Of a DNA stretch of 64,000 nucleotides, positions 1 to 11,960 are shown in pieces; positions within the stretch are counted from its first letter, which is position 1; each line of letters begins with the position of its first letter. Location of the stretch: assembly GCF_051106095.1 (NCBI RefSeq), contig NC_135792.1, forward strand, positions 13,697,501 to 13,761,500, in the 5' to 3' direction. The translations under genes were made by a program, and so were the position numbers. Under the pieces are notes generated by a model. It had not been told where the DNA came from, did not search any database, and saw nothing but the letters and a program-made list of their open reading frames with translations. The stretch is from Pogona vitticeps. Its lineage: Eukaryota > Chordata > Lepidosauria > Squamata > Agamidae.

Positions 1-570
1 CAAGGGCTTCGTATCTTTACTAACCAAAGGCAGCCTAGCAGATGCACCACCAATCTTAACTTTTCTCTGAGTCCCAAACTGCTCTCCAGGCAACTCCAAA
101 AATTCTTCTCCTTCTAAGTGTTGCTCCATACAAGCTGCAACTAATGCAGACGCCAAGTTGACCCAAAAGGAAAAATCTCTCCCTGCCCTTGTAGCCGAAA
201 CTGTAGGGCGAGGGCAAAGCCATAAAACACTCTGGCAGAAAACAGCCCTACCCTGGAGCTTCAGAAGGGCGACCGTTTACTTGCATGAAAATGCCCACTC
301 ATTAAACAGCCCAATTACATAACCAAAGCATTAGTTCTTACAGACTTGGCTTAAAGCTAAGTCTTTCATTAAGACCCTTAGCTTAAAAGAAAAATGCAAT
401 ATAGCTAATTTATAGCCCTTCAAAGTAAATAGCGTGGAAGAAACCCCTTTGCCAAGGCTTGGGATTTTCCAGCTGTGAAAAGCACATGCATCGAGATGCT
501 TGCTGCTTTCAACTTAAGCCAAAGTAAACACAATAAATCAAAGCCCGTGTTTCGTGTCACCGCTGCACCA
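1..570 (-). mobile_element. Fossil Gmr1-like/Gypsy element, internal 5' part
   Basis: This is internal sequence next to the LTR at 571-1483, with the rest of the element off the left edge. The junction is an 'accatg' step, the same as in the younger Gmr1-like element at 40178, and the internal side begins (minus strand) with TGG, as a tRNA primer-binding site does. No long open frame remains. Family assignment rests on likeness of the junction and of the LTR to the younger copy. It is old and broken. Confidence 0.5.
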
Positions 571-1483
571 TGTAAGCAGCCCCTTATCTCCAAAGAGATT
601 TATGGGGGTGCCGGAGACTGGGATGAGTACGGAATCCAGACAAACCTCTAACTGCTGAGCAGAGCCACTTAGGTCTCAGCCAGGTCCTGTCTAAACTTCT
701 TCCTCAAAAGCCAATCCCCATTATTAAGAAAGCAACACACACAGACAAATCCATGAGCTATACTCAGAATAATCTGGCTCTTAATCTTTGGTAGCAAACA
801 CATATGGCCAATTAGACATTCAGCTAGTCTGTGCAAGAACAAATGCATGCAGATTTAATCATTACTGCTTTATTGAAAAGAATTGCTTTAGAAAAGGTTT
901 CAGTTGATAGTAAAATAGTTCAGTAGGTACATTTTCATATCAAGATAAACGGAACACTCCACTCCCCCACTCCAGCTGGAAAAATAAAGAAATAGAATTA
1001 TGCTAACTAATGAAAAGCATAACACAGTCCATCTCACGTGTCTTGAGTCTTCATGGGCTGATGCTAGATGAAATCCAGTTGACTTGTATCAGTCCATGGT
1101 AGGAAAAATAGTCCATTATGGGAAAAAGCACGTGTTTGCCCTTTCTCAGTCCAACTCCATCTTTTTTCCAACTCCTCTCCAACTTCCTTCTTCTTCCCCA
1201 GAATTCTTCATAAGGAACACCCCCTCCTGGGTCTTGTTGTTCCGCCTAACTTTCTCATGGAGCTTCAGTTGTTATCATACTTTGTGGCAGAATTATTTTG
1301 ACTACGAAAGTCTCTGCTCTTTGCTCATCTTAGCAACGAGATAACCAGAGAGCGAAGCTTCTCTGAAACAGCATGAAAAACTTTCCTACTACAGAACAGA
1401 CTTTAAATCAAAATGGATGCTATTGGGACAATCTTAGGACTACATATCCCATTCTAATACACATAAAAACACAAATCATCACA
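571..1483 (-). mobile_element. LTR of a fossil Gmr1-like/Gypsy element
   Basis: A block of about 913 bp starts TGTAAG and ends ATCACA. Its ends and several internal stretches (the CCAACTCCTCTCC-like region and the 'tttgac' region) resemble the 835-bp LTRs at 34636 and 40178, but are clearly diverged. Taken as the 5' LTR of a minus-strand element. The bases just right of it (1484 on) resume the RNase H region of a DIRS element, so this element inserted into the DIRS copy. The matching target duplication would lie off the window. Confidence 0.6.
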
Positions 1484-4400
1484 GCACCATTCCCACAGTT
1501 GCATTGCCGGGTAGAAGAGAGAGAGAGAGAATGTGCTCCTCCGTGTTTATGTAAAATAAGACTGTAGTGTTGTTGGTAGTTACTTGGACCCTGCATCCTG
1601 TGAGAAGGGCTTCAAATGCATGGAAGGCATTGATGACAGTGAGGAGCTCTAAACGACTGGTATGAAGCCTTGCCTCCTCGGGTGACCACAGGCTATGTAT
1701 GGTTGTGTTTTTGCAGTGGGTCCCCAGGCCATGCAGCTAGTATCTGTGGTGAATTGAATATAGAGAGAAAGGGTTTTGAATGGTCTGTCTACACAGAGGT
1801 GGTGAACGTTGCTCCACCAAGTAAGCTGGGATGCCAGCTCTTTTGTAACTGTGAGAAGTTTAAAGGGATGACCCACCATGGGGTCGAAAAAGGTGAGATA
1901 CCACACCTGGAGTGATCATATCTTGAGACGGGCATGTTGAACAACTGTGGTGGTGGACGCCAGATGGGCTGTAACAACTGTGTCGGGTAAGAAAAATCAT
2001 AGGAGAGAGTGAAGGCTTGTTTGTCTCTTCTTTGGCAGGAAAACTCGGCCTTGAATGGAGTCGAGTACAGTACTGCTCCTATATATGTGACCCATTGAAA
2101 GGGCTTGAGGATTGATTTAGAGAGGTTGATTTGAAGCCTCACATCTGTTAGAAGGGATAGAGTTAGATTCACATGGCGGTGCACTTTGGTGCAAGACAGA
2201 AATACCAGAAGCCTGTCGTCGAAATATGGGAAGGTGGTGATGACTTGGAGGCGGAGATATGCTGCTACTAGAGCGAACCATTTCATAAAGACCCTTGGTA
2301 CAGTGGACAAGCTGAATGGGAGGGCTTTGAACTCATACGTAGATCCTTGGAAAGTGAACCTGAGGAATCTGCGGTGATCTGGTCGTATGTTTATGTGAAA
2401 GTAAGTGTCCTTTAAATCTAGAACAGCAAACAGATTGCCCTATTGGAGTAGTTGGATGGTTGTGTCCAAAGCGAGCATACAAAAGTGCTGTGAGGTGATG
2501 TAAGTGTTGAGGTGGGGGAGATCTAAGATGGGTTGCAATCCACCATCTTTCTTTGGAACTGCAAAGTAGTGGGAGTAGAACCCTACGACAATGTCTGCAT
2601 GTTGGACTAAAGTGATGTCATCCTTCTTTAGTAGCGAGTATATGTCCTCTTCCAGGGCGGGAGAAGAGGAAGTGTTTTAGAAGAGTCCACTTGTGGGGAG
2701 GCAATCAAATTCTACTGCATATCCTACAACGATGGTGGTGAGGACTCAGGTATGTGAAGTGATGTGTGCCCGTGTGTGAAGAAAGGGCACCAGCCATGTA
2801 ATTTAAGTTTCTGGTGCTGGAGAGGGGGTATGGACGCGGAGGGCTGAGGAGTCAAATATTGTGTTTTGTCTTCCTCTCATGTCTATGGACAGACCAATGT
2901 GGACACTGTGTTGTGGTTTGTTGTGAAAAGAGAAAGTAGACGGGTTGGAAGGAGGTGGTCGTTGGTGATCCATACTATTGGTAAATATAAGGGCAACGGC
3001 AAAACTTTTGTGGGCAGAAGATGTTGAGTATTTTATGATTTTGCAGTTTTCCCCAGTTTTGAAGGTTGTCTAGTATTTCATCAGTCTTTTCATCAAAAAA
3101 AAAAAAAAAAAACCCAAGGCCACTGAAGGGTAGGTCTTCAATTCTAGATTGTGCATCATCTGATATGCCGGCTGATCTGAGTAATACATGGCAACATGGT
3201 ATTATGGCTGTAGCCATTTGTTTAAATGCGGCATCTAGAGTACCACATGGCTGCAATCCTCTCCTTCCGAGCAAGGGTCATGGCCTCTTGATGGAAGGAT
3301 AGGCCTCAAGAACGTGTCTTTTCTGAAACAGCCTGGAGAATGGGCAGTGCTTTATTCCAAAGATGGTGGTGGTAGGTTCCCATCACGGCTACCCAAAGGA
3401 TAAAGGAAGTGAGGGAATAAACACGATGGCCTATGACAATTGTTGGGGGTGGAGGCAGAACGATTTTGAGCTCTATTTTGAGTTGCATCAACAATTAGTG
3501 AGTTAGGGAGAGGATGCTTAGAAAGAAAGGTGGTATTGGTACCATGGGTTTTGTAAAGGTTTTCCGCTCTCCTGGGAATCTGAGGAAAGGAAGATTGCTT
3601 CTTCTATTATTTTTTAATGAGTTTGAGCACAGAAGAAATGAAGGCCAGGTGAAGTGGTGCGGTCTGGTCTTGAGTAATGTCCTCTTAGACCTTATCAGAC
3701 TTCTCTGGTTCTGGTTGCCTAACAGCAAAGTCCATGACCTTAGTGATACAGAGAATCAATTGAGTATAGGACGTGAAGTCCTCCGAGAGAGATGGAGGGT
3801 GTTTTTCCACAACATCAGAGTCCGGTGTCAGAATGTCCCCAAGTTTCGATATCAGAATCATCGGTATAGAAACAGACTGGATGTTGGTCTGGAGATGGAA
3901 AGAGTTCTCGCCAAGATGATACCGATGGATGATTGGAAGGTTCCTTCAGGAGGTAAAGGATGACGTTTACCTTTTCTTTTTGTCAGGCTTGTGCAGAGCT
4001 GGTCGTCTCAGAGTGTGGTTGGTGTCAGTACTGAGAGCATCTGGAGGTGTACCTCAATATGTCAGTGACCTGAGGAGTCAATATGAAGGGACATGAAGAG
4101 GCCAGTCTTCAAGGAAGAAGACTGAACTTGAGATAAGATTGCTTGGATCCGAGGTGGTCAACTTGATGCCAAAGTTGCATGGCGTGGTCATTTCGCTGCC
4201 GGGTGATATCAGAGCTGGTGGCAGAGTATGCCATTCATATTCCAAAGACTGGCATGGGAGGACCTCAGTCGGTGTCCAGTATTGAGGAGGAGATGGCAAT
4301 ACAGAGGAAGAGTCTGAGCAGTAAACATAGGCATCATGGTGATGAACAGCACAGCATGTCTACAGTACTGAGGATCTGGCTCATACAATCTTGGGTCATA

Positions 4401-5470
4401 ATAGACTTTGGGCTCATAATAAATCAGGATTAGTGTGCTGAGTCTTATGGGTCCTGTTCCAAGGGGGATCTTCCCGTAGCAAGTCCAAGACCAACACTGA
4501 TGTACGGCCTGAAATAGAGCCAACTTGGATCAAGGGCTCGCCTGCACCAACTGCATGACTGCAGTGACCTCAGCCAAGGTATTCCCCCAGCCAGGAGACT
4601 GACTAAACTAAGGGTGTGTGTGCGTGTGCAGCGCCGGACAAAGGGAGAGGAGCATCCTCATCCTCAGACAACAAATTGAGACAGATTGTCTCTTGTTGAG
4701 ATTCTTCCATAGGTGGAGGAGGAGGGTCTGGTTTATGCACAGATAATGAAGCTTGAGAGTGCTTGGCTTTGCGAGACACCGATGAATTATTTTTCTTCTT
4801 AGGTGTGTCTGACAGTACCGAGGTCAACTTCAGCATCAACACGCTGGAATGGGTCAAAGTAGGCTTCAGTAGCAACACCAAAGATTTTGATTTAGATGTC
4901 AGTTTGGACTTCTTAATGCACTGGGTCAATCTTGAGGTCGGAGAACAATTCTGAGAGGTAGGTGAGGGATCTGTAGTTTGGGCCTGGTTTGAATCCACAG
5001 TCACGTGCTGGGATAGTTGTAAAGATTTTTCCCAGATGAAAGAGCATAGATGTTGGAAGTGAAGTTTAAGCACTGGTTTTGTAAAATTTTTACAGGCCTG
5101 ACAGGAATTAGTCTGATGTGCCTCATCTAAACAGAAGAGGCACTGAGAATGCCCGTGAGATAAAATTATTTTGTTCAGGCAAGACTCACACCATTTGAAG
5201 GGACCTGAAGAGGCCATAAAAATGGGGGCTTAGGACCAGGTAAAGGGGGGGGGAATAGAGTTCTGGAATCCTGCTCCTGGGCTCTCTTGTCTTCTTTTTT
5301 ACTCATGAGTAGGAGGAAGGTCCTATAGAAAGGATCCTAAACTAGGAGTCCTAGCGAACACATGTAAATGCTCTAGAAGTTTCTGAGTCTCTGCAAGGCG
5401 CTCTAAAACTCAATTGTGTGCATTCACAGAGACCATGAAGAACTTAATTTTTAGACTGTTTTAGGACATC
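1484..5470 (-). mobile_element. Fossil DIRS-like retrotransposon
   Basis: Minus-strand remnant of a tyrosine-recombinase (DIRS order) retrotransposon. Parts seen: a gag-like frame near 4603-5217 with paired CxxC motifs and the 'CLFCLDEAH' signature of vertebrate DIRS gag; reverse transcriptase near 1789-2310 with the 'YFDD' catalytic box followed by 'INLSKS'; and the RNase H region near 1490-1906. The recombinase end is not present before the interruption at 1483. 5220-5470 is probably the 5' untranslated/terminal-repeat side. It is old, with many breaks. Confidence 0.75.
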
Positions 5471-7892
5471 ACAGATGCGCTGCATCACTTATAAAGAAAT
5501 TTGAAAATTGAAAACTTCCTCCCGGAAACGGGAGGAGACAGAAGATAGTAACAAGGGGATTTCTTTTCTTTTCTTGACTTGTCTTAAAGGATAAGTCAAG
5601 AACCTGCCTGCAGCTGAATCAAAAATTTAACTTCTTCTGCCTCTTTGTGGAGCAGATGAAATGTTCAATTTGCCAATATCCTGAAGCTTATTAAGCCAAT
5701 TCACAATTTGCAAAATTCAAAGCAGAAGCCTCACTTTGGTTCATTCCCAGCAATTGCACATCCTGGAAATGAACAAAAACAGAGCAATCCTACCCAATGA
5801 AAAATGTAGAAGCCCCTGACAGGAACCTAGAAAGGTGCAAGTCGGAATGCTCTAGGAAGCAGCTGGTTTGCTCCAGTTATGTTGTGTGATTGCCAGAAAA
5901 AGGAGAGAACTACTCCATCCCTACAGCAAACGAAAACCCTGATTGCAGCCTGAGAGACTCAATCTCACACAAACTTTACTCTCAACTCTTGAGTACAGAC
6001 TTGTCTTATATCCTATAGATATACAGTACGTGTCTTGTGTGAGGTGACCTAACTTAGGAAGTGAATTCCTACAATAGGAACTTCTGATTAAATCTGCTTA
6101 GTTTTTCTGATTTAAACTCGCCTAGAGTTCAGATTGTTAAAGCACTCTGTGCACTGAGTCTGCAATCCAAAGGCCACTTCCAAAGAAACAGGGGCTGCTG
6201 AAAACAAGTGGGCAAAACACAGACTTCCAGAGGCTCTTGCTGTTGCAAAATTTTGCATTTTGGCTCAAGATGTACAGAGCAGAATTAAAGTCTCTCCAGA
6301 GTACGCCACCTATGGTATTTTTGTCTCATCAACTGGTACTTACACTCTCAATAACTCATTCTGAGACACTGGTAAGAGAGAAAAAAAGAATTCAATTTAC
6401 TTACATTTTTGAACATATGAAAAAACAGCATACTATAAAAGAAGGACTCAGCAGATTTACAGCCTGCTTCAAGCAGAGTCTTGTAACTACATTCTTACTG
6501 CGCACTAACTGCCAGCAAAAGACTTAAGCAGAGAGGTGCAGCTCTCTTTGAAATCAGAGGCAGAGAAGAAACAATTGGTTACTGCTGGACTGACTGTCAC
6601 CCATAGCCAGAAGGGTCCCTCCCAGCCAAACTCACCAGGGGCAGTATGTAAGGTTGAAATAACTCCCAACAGTTGCAACTTCCAGCATTCAGCTAGGACT
6701 GGTAAGGGATGACAGTTCATCCTGGAGTGCACTTTGCCAACCCTGGCTGTAGACACTGGGACAATGAATAAATCTGCAAAGGCTCCACTGTCAAAACAGC
6801 ATAACAATACTGTATGAAGTTTCCTTTTCATTACAAAATAAGGCTGCAAGGACTATGGTTATCTGGATCTCTTCTTCTTTGTGTGGAATCAGGAGTCCAA
6901 AATCTAAGAGTTTTTTTTCTGTTTTCTAATTAAATTTCTATTTTCCTCACTCTAACTAAATTAACAATCTTCTGATGCTGGTGTACTTAGGAAGCCTAAT
7001 GGGAATAAGGCCCAGAACCGAAAATACCAAGTAACTTTCCACCAAGGTTTGATTTTAAATACTTGTAGGTACAGTGAATAGGATTAACCATGGCAGGGGA
7101 AGGGAGGACCAAATCTCTCCCACATTAATCTCACCAAACGTTGTCCCTGAAGCTACCACATTCTCCTGGAGGAGTCAGAGTCTACTTTTCTGCCAACTTG
7201 AGTTTCACTCCTGATTTTCCTCTTTTTTTCAGAAAAAGAAGCACAGGTTACAGATTTTGAGAGCAAATATACTGTCTAGTCCTGGTCCAAGATACACAGT
7301 CTGGATTGCTGCCAAAAGACATTTCATATTCTGGTTCAGAGTTAGGCACACTTTCAACTCGTTGATATCTGTGAGCTGAAGGCTATGTGGGATGTAGCTG
7401 CAATGCACAATAAATTAAGCTGCATGTTGTTTGAACAGAACACCTCCAAAAACCTTACAGAACATCAATAAAAATAGGTATTATCAATAATAAGCTTTAG
7501 AATTATGGAACAGGTGCATATGTTGGTAAACAGGCTTAGGTCAAAACCCTGTGGATACCCTACTTGTTCTGCGCTTGTCCTACAGATCTTAGATAGCTTC
7601 TGATCTTGAGATCTACAAAGATTACCTAGAATCTCAGAGCTGACACATTGCAGTGAAATCTTTCCACATGAGTACATAAGTCTGTACCAGCACCCTATTG
7701 CTCTTACCATGAGGAAAACTGAGGAAGTCATCACAACAAACAAATGGTGGAGGAGCAGTAGCATCTCCCTTATCTGTTTTCCATTCTCCTAAGCTAGTAA
7801 AGGTGCTTGGCAGTTGATGGTCTGGGCTGGTTAGCCACTGGGAGAGCTGAAAAAATGTTGCTGCTTGAAGCACAGGACCGAATAATATACAG
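5471..7892. other. Intergenic, nothing recognised
   Basis: About 2.4 kb with no host exon, RNA gene or repeat that I can name. It is AT-rich with short open frames only. The segment next to 5470 could still belong to the DIRS element. A pyrimidine/purine-rich patch lies around 6900-6970. Confidence 0.4.
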
Positions 7893-9667
7893 CAGGGGTC
7901 CCCAACCCCCGGTCCGCGGCCCGGTGCCGGGCCCCGAGGAGCCATCAGCTGGGCCGCGGGGACACAGTGGCAGCCATGACAAATAATGGCGGGAAGGCTA
8001 TTTGAATTTCCCCAGCTCTTGCCTCCCACCGCTGGGTCCGTCTGTGGTGCTGGCTTTCCAGGCGGGCTCCGGGAGGCAGAGCCCGACTGGAACGCCAGCA
8101 GCGTGGACAGACCATGCGGGAGGGGGCGAATGTAAGGACCCACCAGCTCATAAGCCAGGCTCCTTGCCGAGCCTTCCAGGTGCCCCACGTTTTTGTCTCT
8201 TTGGGGGTTGGGGTGTGTTCCTTGGGGTTGCGCCTTCTAAAATGCCACCTTTGGAAGCGAGCCTTCCCCCAGGGAGCCACGCCGGCCTCCTTTCTGCACG
8301 CTGAAAACGGGGCAGGGAGGTGAAGGAGAGAAGTCTGGCCACACTTTGGGGCGAACTCGCGTGCGTGCGTGCGTCAGGGCGGGCGCTCGGGCTCCGCCGC
8401 TCCCTGCCCCGGACCCACCGGCTCATAAGCCAGACTCCTTGCCGAGCCTTCCAGGTGCCCCACGTTTTTGTCTCTTTGGGGGTTGGGGTGTGTTCCTTGG
8501 GGTTGCGCCTTCTAAAATGCCACCTTCGGAAGCGAGCCTTCCCCCAGGGAGCCACGCCGGCCTCCTTTCTGCACGCTGAAAACGGGGCAGGGAGGTGAAG
8601 GAGAGAAGTCTGGCCACACTTTGGGGCGAACTCGCGTGCGTGCGTGCGTCAGGGCGGGCGCTCGGGCTCCGCCGCTCCCTGCCCCGGACCCACCGGCTCA
8701 TAAGCCAGACTCCTTGCCGAGCCTTCCAGGTGCCCCACGTTTTTGTCTCTTTGGGGGTTGGGGTGTGTTCCTTGGGGTTGCGCCTTCTAAAATGCCACCT
8801 TCGGAAGCGAGCCTTCCCCCAGGGAGCCACGCCGGCCTCCTTTCTGCGCGCTCAAAACGGGGCGGGGAGGCGGAGAAAAGTCTGGCCACACTTTGGGGGT
8901 GAACCCTCGTGCGTGTGTGTCAGGGCAGGCGTTGGGCGCCACCACTCCCTGCCTCGGACCCACTGGCTCATAATCCAGAGTAACGCTGCCTCTTCCCCCT
9001 CCCTCCCCCCCCGGTCCCTTTCAAAGGTGTATGTCCCTTCATAAGAGCAGGCTGCAAACCGGAGGCTCTTCCCCCTCTGTCCCTGGAGGCAGAGCCCAGC
9101 TAGGAGGCCATTTGAATTTCCCCGGCTCCTGCCTCCAGCCGCAGTGTCCGTCCGCGCTGCTCTCTTTCCAGGGGCTTTCCAGGCGGGCTCTGGGAGGCAG
9201 AGTCTGGCTGAAAAGCCAGCAGTGCAGACGGACCCATGGGGGTCTAGGGGCAGAGGGGGAAGAGCCTCCGGCTCACAGCATGCTCTAAGAAGGGACAGGA
9301 TAGGGATGCTGCCCGTCTTCGCTCTCCTGCCCCCTCCTCCAAAGGGGGAGGTCCCGGTAAGGTCCAGGCGCTGGGTCTGTCTGTGCTTCTGGCTTTCTAA
9401 GGGCTTCCCAGGAGGGCTCCAAGAGAATTAGATTTTAATTTTCATTTCACGCAGAGGGTGGGGAGGAGCGCACGGGGGGTGCACGTGTGTGAGTTGGCAG
9501 GGGCTCCTGCGCATGCGTGAAGTGGTGGGGAATGCGCGCGCAGCTATGGCGTGCGCGCGCTCCCCAAACACTTTGTGCGTGCACCGGAGAGCGCGAGCGC
9601 GAGGGGCCGCCCCACCTCCCTCAGAGGCTCCGCCGGTCCGCATGACAAAAAACGTTGAGGACCACTG
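7893..9667. mobile_element. hAT-type non-autonomous element (1775 bp) with internal tandem repeat
   Basis: The ends are imperfect inverted repeats, CAGGGGTCCCCAAC at the left and GTTGAGGACCACTG at the right. An exact 8-bp target duplication, atatacag, sits at 7885-7892 and 9668-9675. CAG-type ends with 8-bp duplications are typical of hAT transposons. No transposase is present. The body is GC-rich. A block at about 8005-8100 is repeated at about 9112-9215, and the middle is a 275-bp tandem array. The long overlapping open frames here come from GC richness and the repeat and do not look like genes. Confidence 0.85.
8139..8958. repeat. 275-bp tandem repeat array, three units
   Basis: Units start at 8139, 8414 and 8689 (each 'cccacc.gctcataagcc'), giving an exact 275-bp period. 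The motif returns at 8959 (270 bp later) at the start of diverged sequence. Units one and two are nearly identical; the third is diverged toward its end. This suggests recent tandem duplication within the hAT element. Confidence 0.9.
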
Positions 9668-9675
9668 ATATACAG

Positions 9676-10740
9676 TACTGTATCTCCAAGTTCCAGAGAC
9701 CAACAGTGATGATGGGATACTACCTTCCACTGTACCTGAGAGCAGCAGACTATCATAAGGGGTGCAGGGCAAGCTGACACACTACACATAGTTCTTCTTG
9801 CTGCTTCCCACCATTTGTCAACCGAGATAACGGTTTCACTCTGTTTCATGGTAGGCCAGCTTTGCATGGCTGTCCCTCCCCATCATCAAGTCAGCAGCAT
9901 CACCAGGAAAGGACTGAAGAAATAGCTAGCCAGGCCAACAGACATCATACACTGCTCTACTCCCATGAAACTGATGCTTTCACAGATGCAGTGCTGGAGA
10001 ATCTGGCAAAGGAGCAAGCAAACTCCAGGCAGAGTAGCAAGCATACAGTGTTGACGTTCTAGGATAGAAATAGCATCTTCTGCTTAGGCCTGTGCTATCA
10101 AAGCCAGCCGACTGCTTTCAGAGGGGTGGAGAAGGATGCTGGCCTGCCATCAGTGTTAATAATTACCTGCCAAGTCAACTGACTTCTCTATGTGAAATTG
10201 AGGAGAAATGAATGGGGAGGGAGAGTTATCTCGATTTTTCACCTAAGGTAGCAAAATATCTTCAGCTGTTATCACTGTAGAATTCCCACATATTACTGCA
10301 CTAATTAAGGCCACTAATTATCATTATAGGTAATATTACAAATACTACTAAACTAATAAAAGAAGAGCATGTGCTTTCTTTCTTTCACACCAACCCTATG
10401 AGGTAGGGACTTCTAATTAGATAGGCGGGGTATAAATCAAATAAATAAAATAAAATAAATACAGATCTGCTAGGAAAGAGAGCGGCTTAAAGTCCTACAA
10501 TTGCCTTCCTTGGCTCACTCACACAGGCACTAACTTTATATGCTGGGAACTTCGTACCTTCCCTTTCAAAGAGCTCCAGATCATTCTAGCTCACCACTCG
10601 ATCTATACTCGCACAACATTACACGGGTTATGCTTGCTGCACCTGTCCGGAATTAGATCTGGATGGGTTTATACGTTGCCCCAAAGATGGATAACTTGAG
10701 CGAGTGCACGGTAGGTATCACACTTTCCTCCCAGAATTGG
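9676..10740. other. Intergenic upstream of NUDT19
   Basis: No gene is seen. Around 10395-10460 a short stretch with 'ggcggggtataaatcaaataaataaa' character resembles the 3' tail of an L2-type LINE. The rest is unrecognised. Confidence 0.4.
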
Positions 10741-10772
10741 GCCTGGAGGCGTCAGAGGTTGTTGGCGTTCAG

Positions 10773-10838
10773 AACTGCAGCTCCCATCAGCCCTAGCTCG
10801 GACGGCCCATGGTAAAGGCTGATGGGAGTTGCAGTCCA
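10773..10838. repeat. 66-bp hairpin (inverted repeat) upstream of NUDT19
   Basis: The left arm 10773-10792 (aactgcagctcccatcagcc) pairs with the right arm 10818-10838 (ggctgatgggagttgcagtcc) around a 25-bp loop containing ccatgg. Similar 'ctccCATCAG...CTGATGGGAG' hairpins are common short repeats in squamates. The arm also resembles the ACTACAACTCCC motif bound by ZNF143/THAP11 in vertebrate promoters. It lies about 240 bp before the NUDT19 start codon, so it could act in the promoter. That is inference. Confidence 0.6.
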
Positions 10839-10839
10839 G

Positions 10840-11960
10840 CCGCGTGAAGGCTCACCCGTCCAGTTGAGGGAGCCGAGGCCCTGCCTCTCCGCTCTCGTTT
10901 CGCGCCGCCCGCCTCGGCCTCCGCGGCCCGCTGGGTGGCGATGGCGGGCCCGAAGGCTGCGCGAGGCGGGAGGGAGGGAGGGAGGGAGGGAGGAAAGGAG
11001 GCGGGCCGGCCGAGCAGCCGCCGGGACGAACTTCACTCACCCTTCCAACCGGCGCGGGCCGAGTCGCCTGAGATGAACTCGCGGGTGCGACACTGGCGGG
11101 AGGCCGCCACGGTGCTGCTGGCAGCCGGGGGCAGTGGGGGCGGCTCCGGCTCCGGCCCTGCTCGCCCGCCGGGCGCCTTCGACTACAAGGTGCTGCTCCT
11201 GAGGCGGAGCCCGCGCAGCGTCTTCATGCCCAGCGCCCACGTCTTCCCGGGCGGCGTGGTGGACGCGGCCGACTTCTCGGCGGACTGGTTCCAGCTGCTT
11301 CCCGAGCCGCCGCCGCCGCACTGCGGGCTCCGCTCGGTCCGAGCCGACGGGCCGCGGGCGCCGCTCTTCGCCGCCGAGCGCCCGGAGCTGGGCTCGGCGC
11401 TGCCGGCCGACGTGGCTTTCCGCATCTGCGCCATCCGGGAGACCTTCGAGGAAGCCGGCGTGCTGCTCTTGGTGCCCAGCGGCAGCCCCACCGGCGGCGG
11501 CGGCAGCGGCGGCGCCTCTGCCTCCGCCTCGGCCGGGCCGGCTCGCCTGCTGCCCCCGGAACAGCTGCCGCCGGGCCCCGAGCTGGCGGAATGGCGCCGG
11601 AGGGTGCAGCGGCAGCCGGTCAGCTTCTTCGAGCTCTGCTGCCACCTGAGGTGCGTGCCCAACATTTGGGCGCTGCACGAGTGGAGCAACTGGCTGACGC
11701 CCGTGGGCCGGGCCGGGCGAGGGGGCCGCCGCTACGACACGGCCTTCTACCTCTGCTGCCTCGGGCAGGGCCCGCCGGAGGCCTCGCACGACCAGGTCGA
11801 GGTGACGGCGTGTCAGGTGAGGGTGAGGGTGAGGGAGGCGGGCAGGTGGGCGCAGCGGCGGTCGGTCGGTCGCGGGGCGAAGGGGCCTGGAACCGCCTCG
11901 CTGCTGGTCTTGCCGCCCCCTCGCCCGATCCTAGCCCGTCTCACCTTGCCTTCGGCAGGC
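10840..11960 (+). promoter_or_regulatory. CpG island over the NUDT19 promoter and exon 1
   Basis: Strongly GC- and CpG-rich block starting about 230 bp before the start codon and covering all of exon 1, unlike the AT-rich flanks. A (GGGA)n run at about 10971-10995 lies in the presumed 5' UTR and could form a G-quadruplex. No TATA box stands out. The transcription start cannot be fixed from sequence. Confidence 0.7.
11073..11816 (+). CDS. NUDT19: NUDT19 exon 1 (248 codons)
   Basis: Encodes the N-terminus through the Nudix catalytic motif and the 'IWALHEWSNWLTP' block, ending 'EVTACQ' before the donor CAG|GTGAGG. The exon ends in phase 0. Very GC-rich third positions reflect the CpG island. 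Confidence 0.95.

Noticed and set aside
3066-3963. + strand frames of 78 and 149 codons
   Set aside because: Antisense to the DIRS element; no domain.
8139-8958. CRISPR-like direct repeats
   Set aside because: Units are contiguous 275-bp tandems without spacers, in a vertebrate genome.
7634-9431. Many overlapping 90-185 codon frames on both strands
   Set aside because: They repeat with the 275-bp array and lie in a TSD-flanked hAT element; no known domain.
10935-11072. Upstream in-frame ATG extending NUDT19 by 46 residues
   Set aside because: The extra part is Gly/Arg/Glu low-complexity from a (GGGA)n run in the CpG island; known NUDT19 proteins begin near 'RHWREAA'.
11037-11789. 250-codon open frame antisense to NUDT19 exon 1
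   Set aside because: Arises from GC-rich codons opposite a real exon; no domain and Arg/Ala/Gly-rich.
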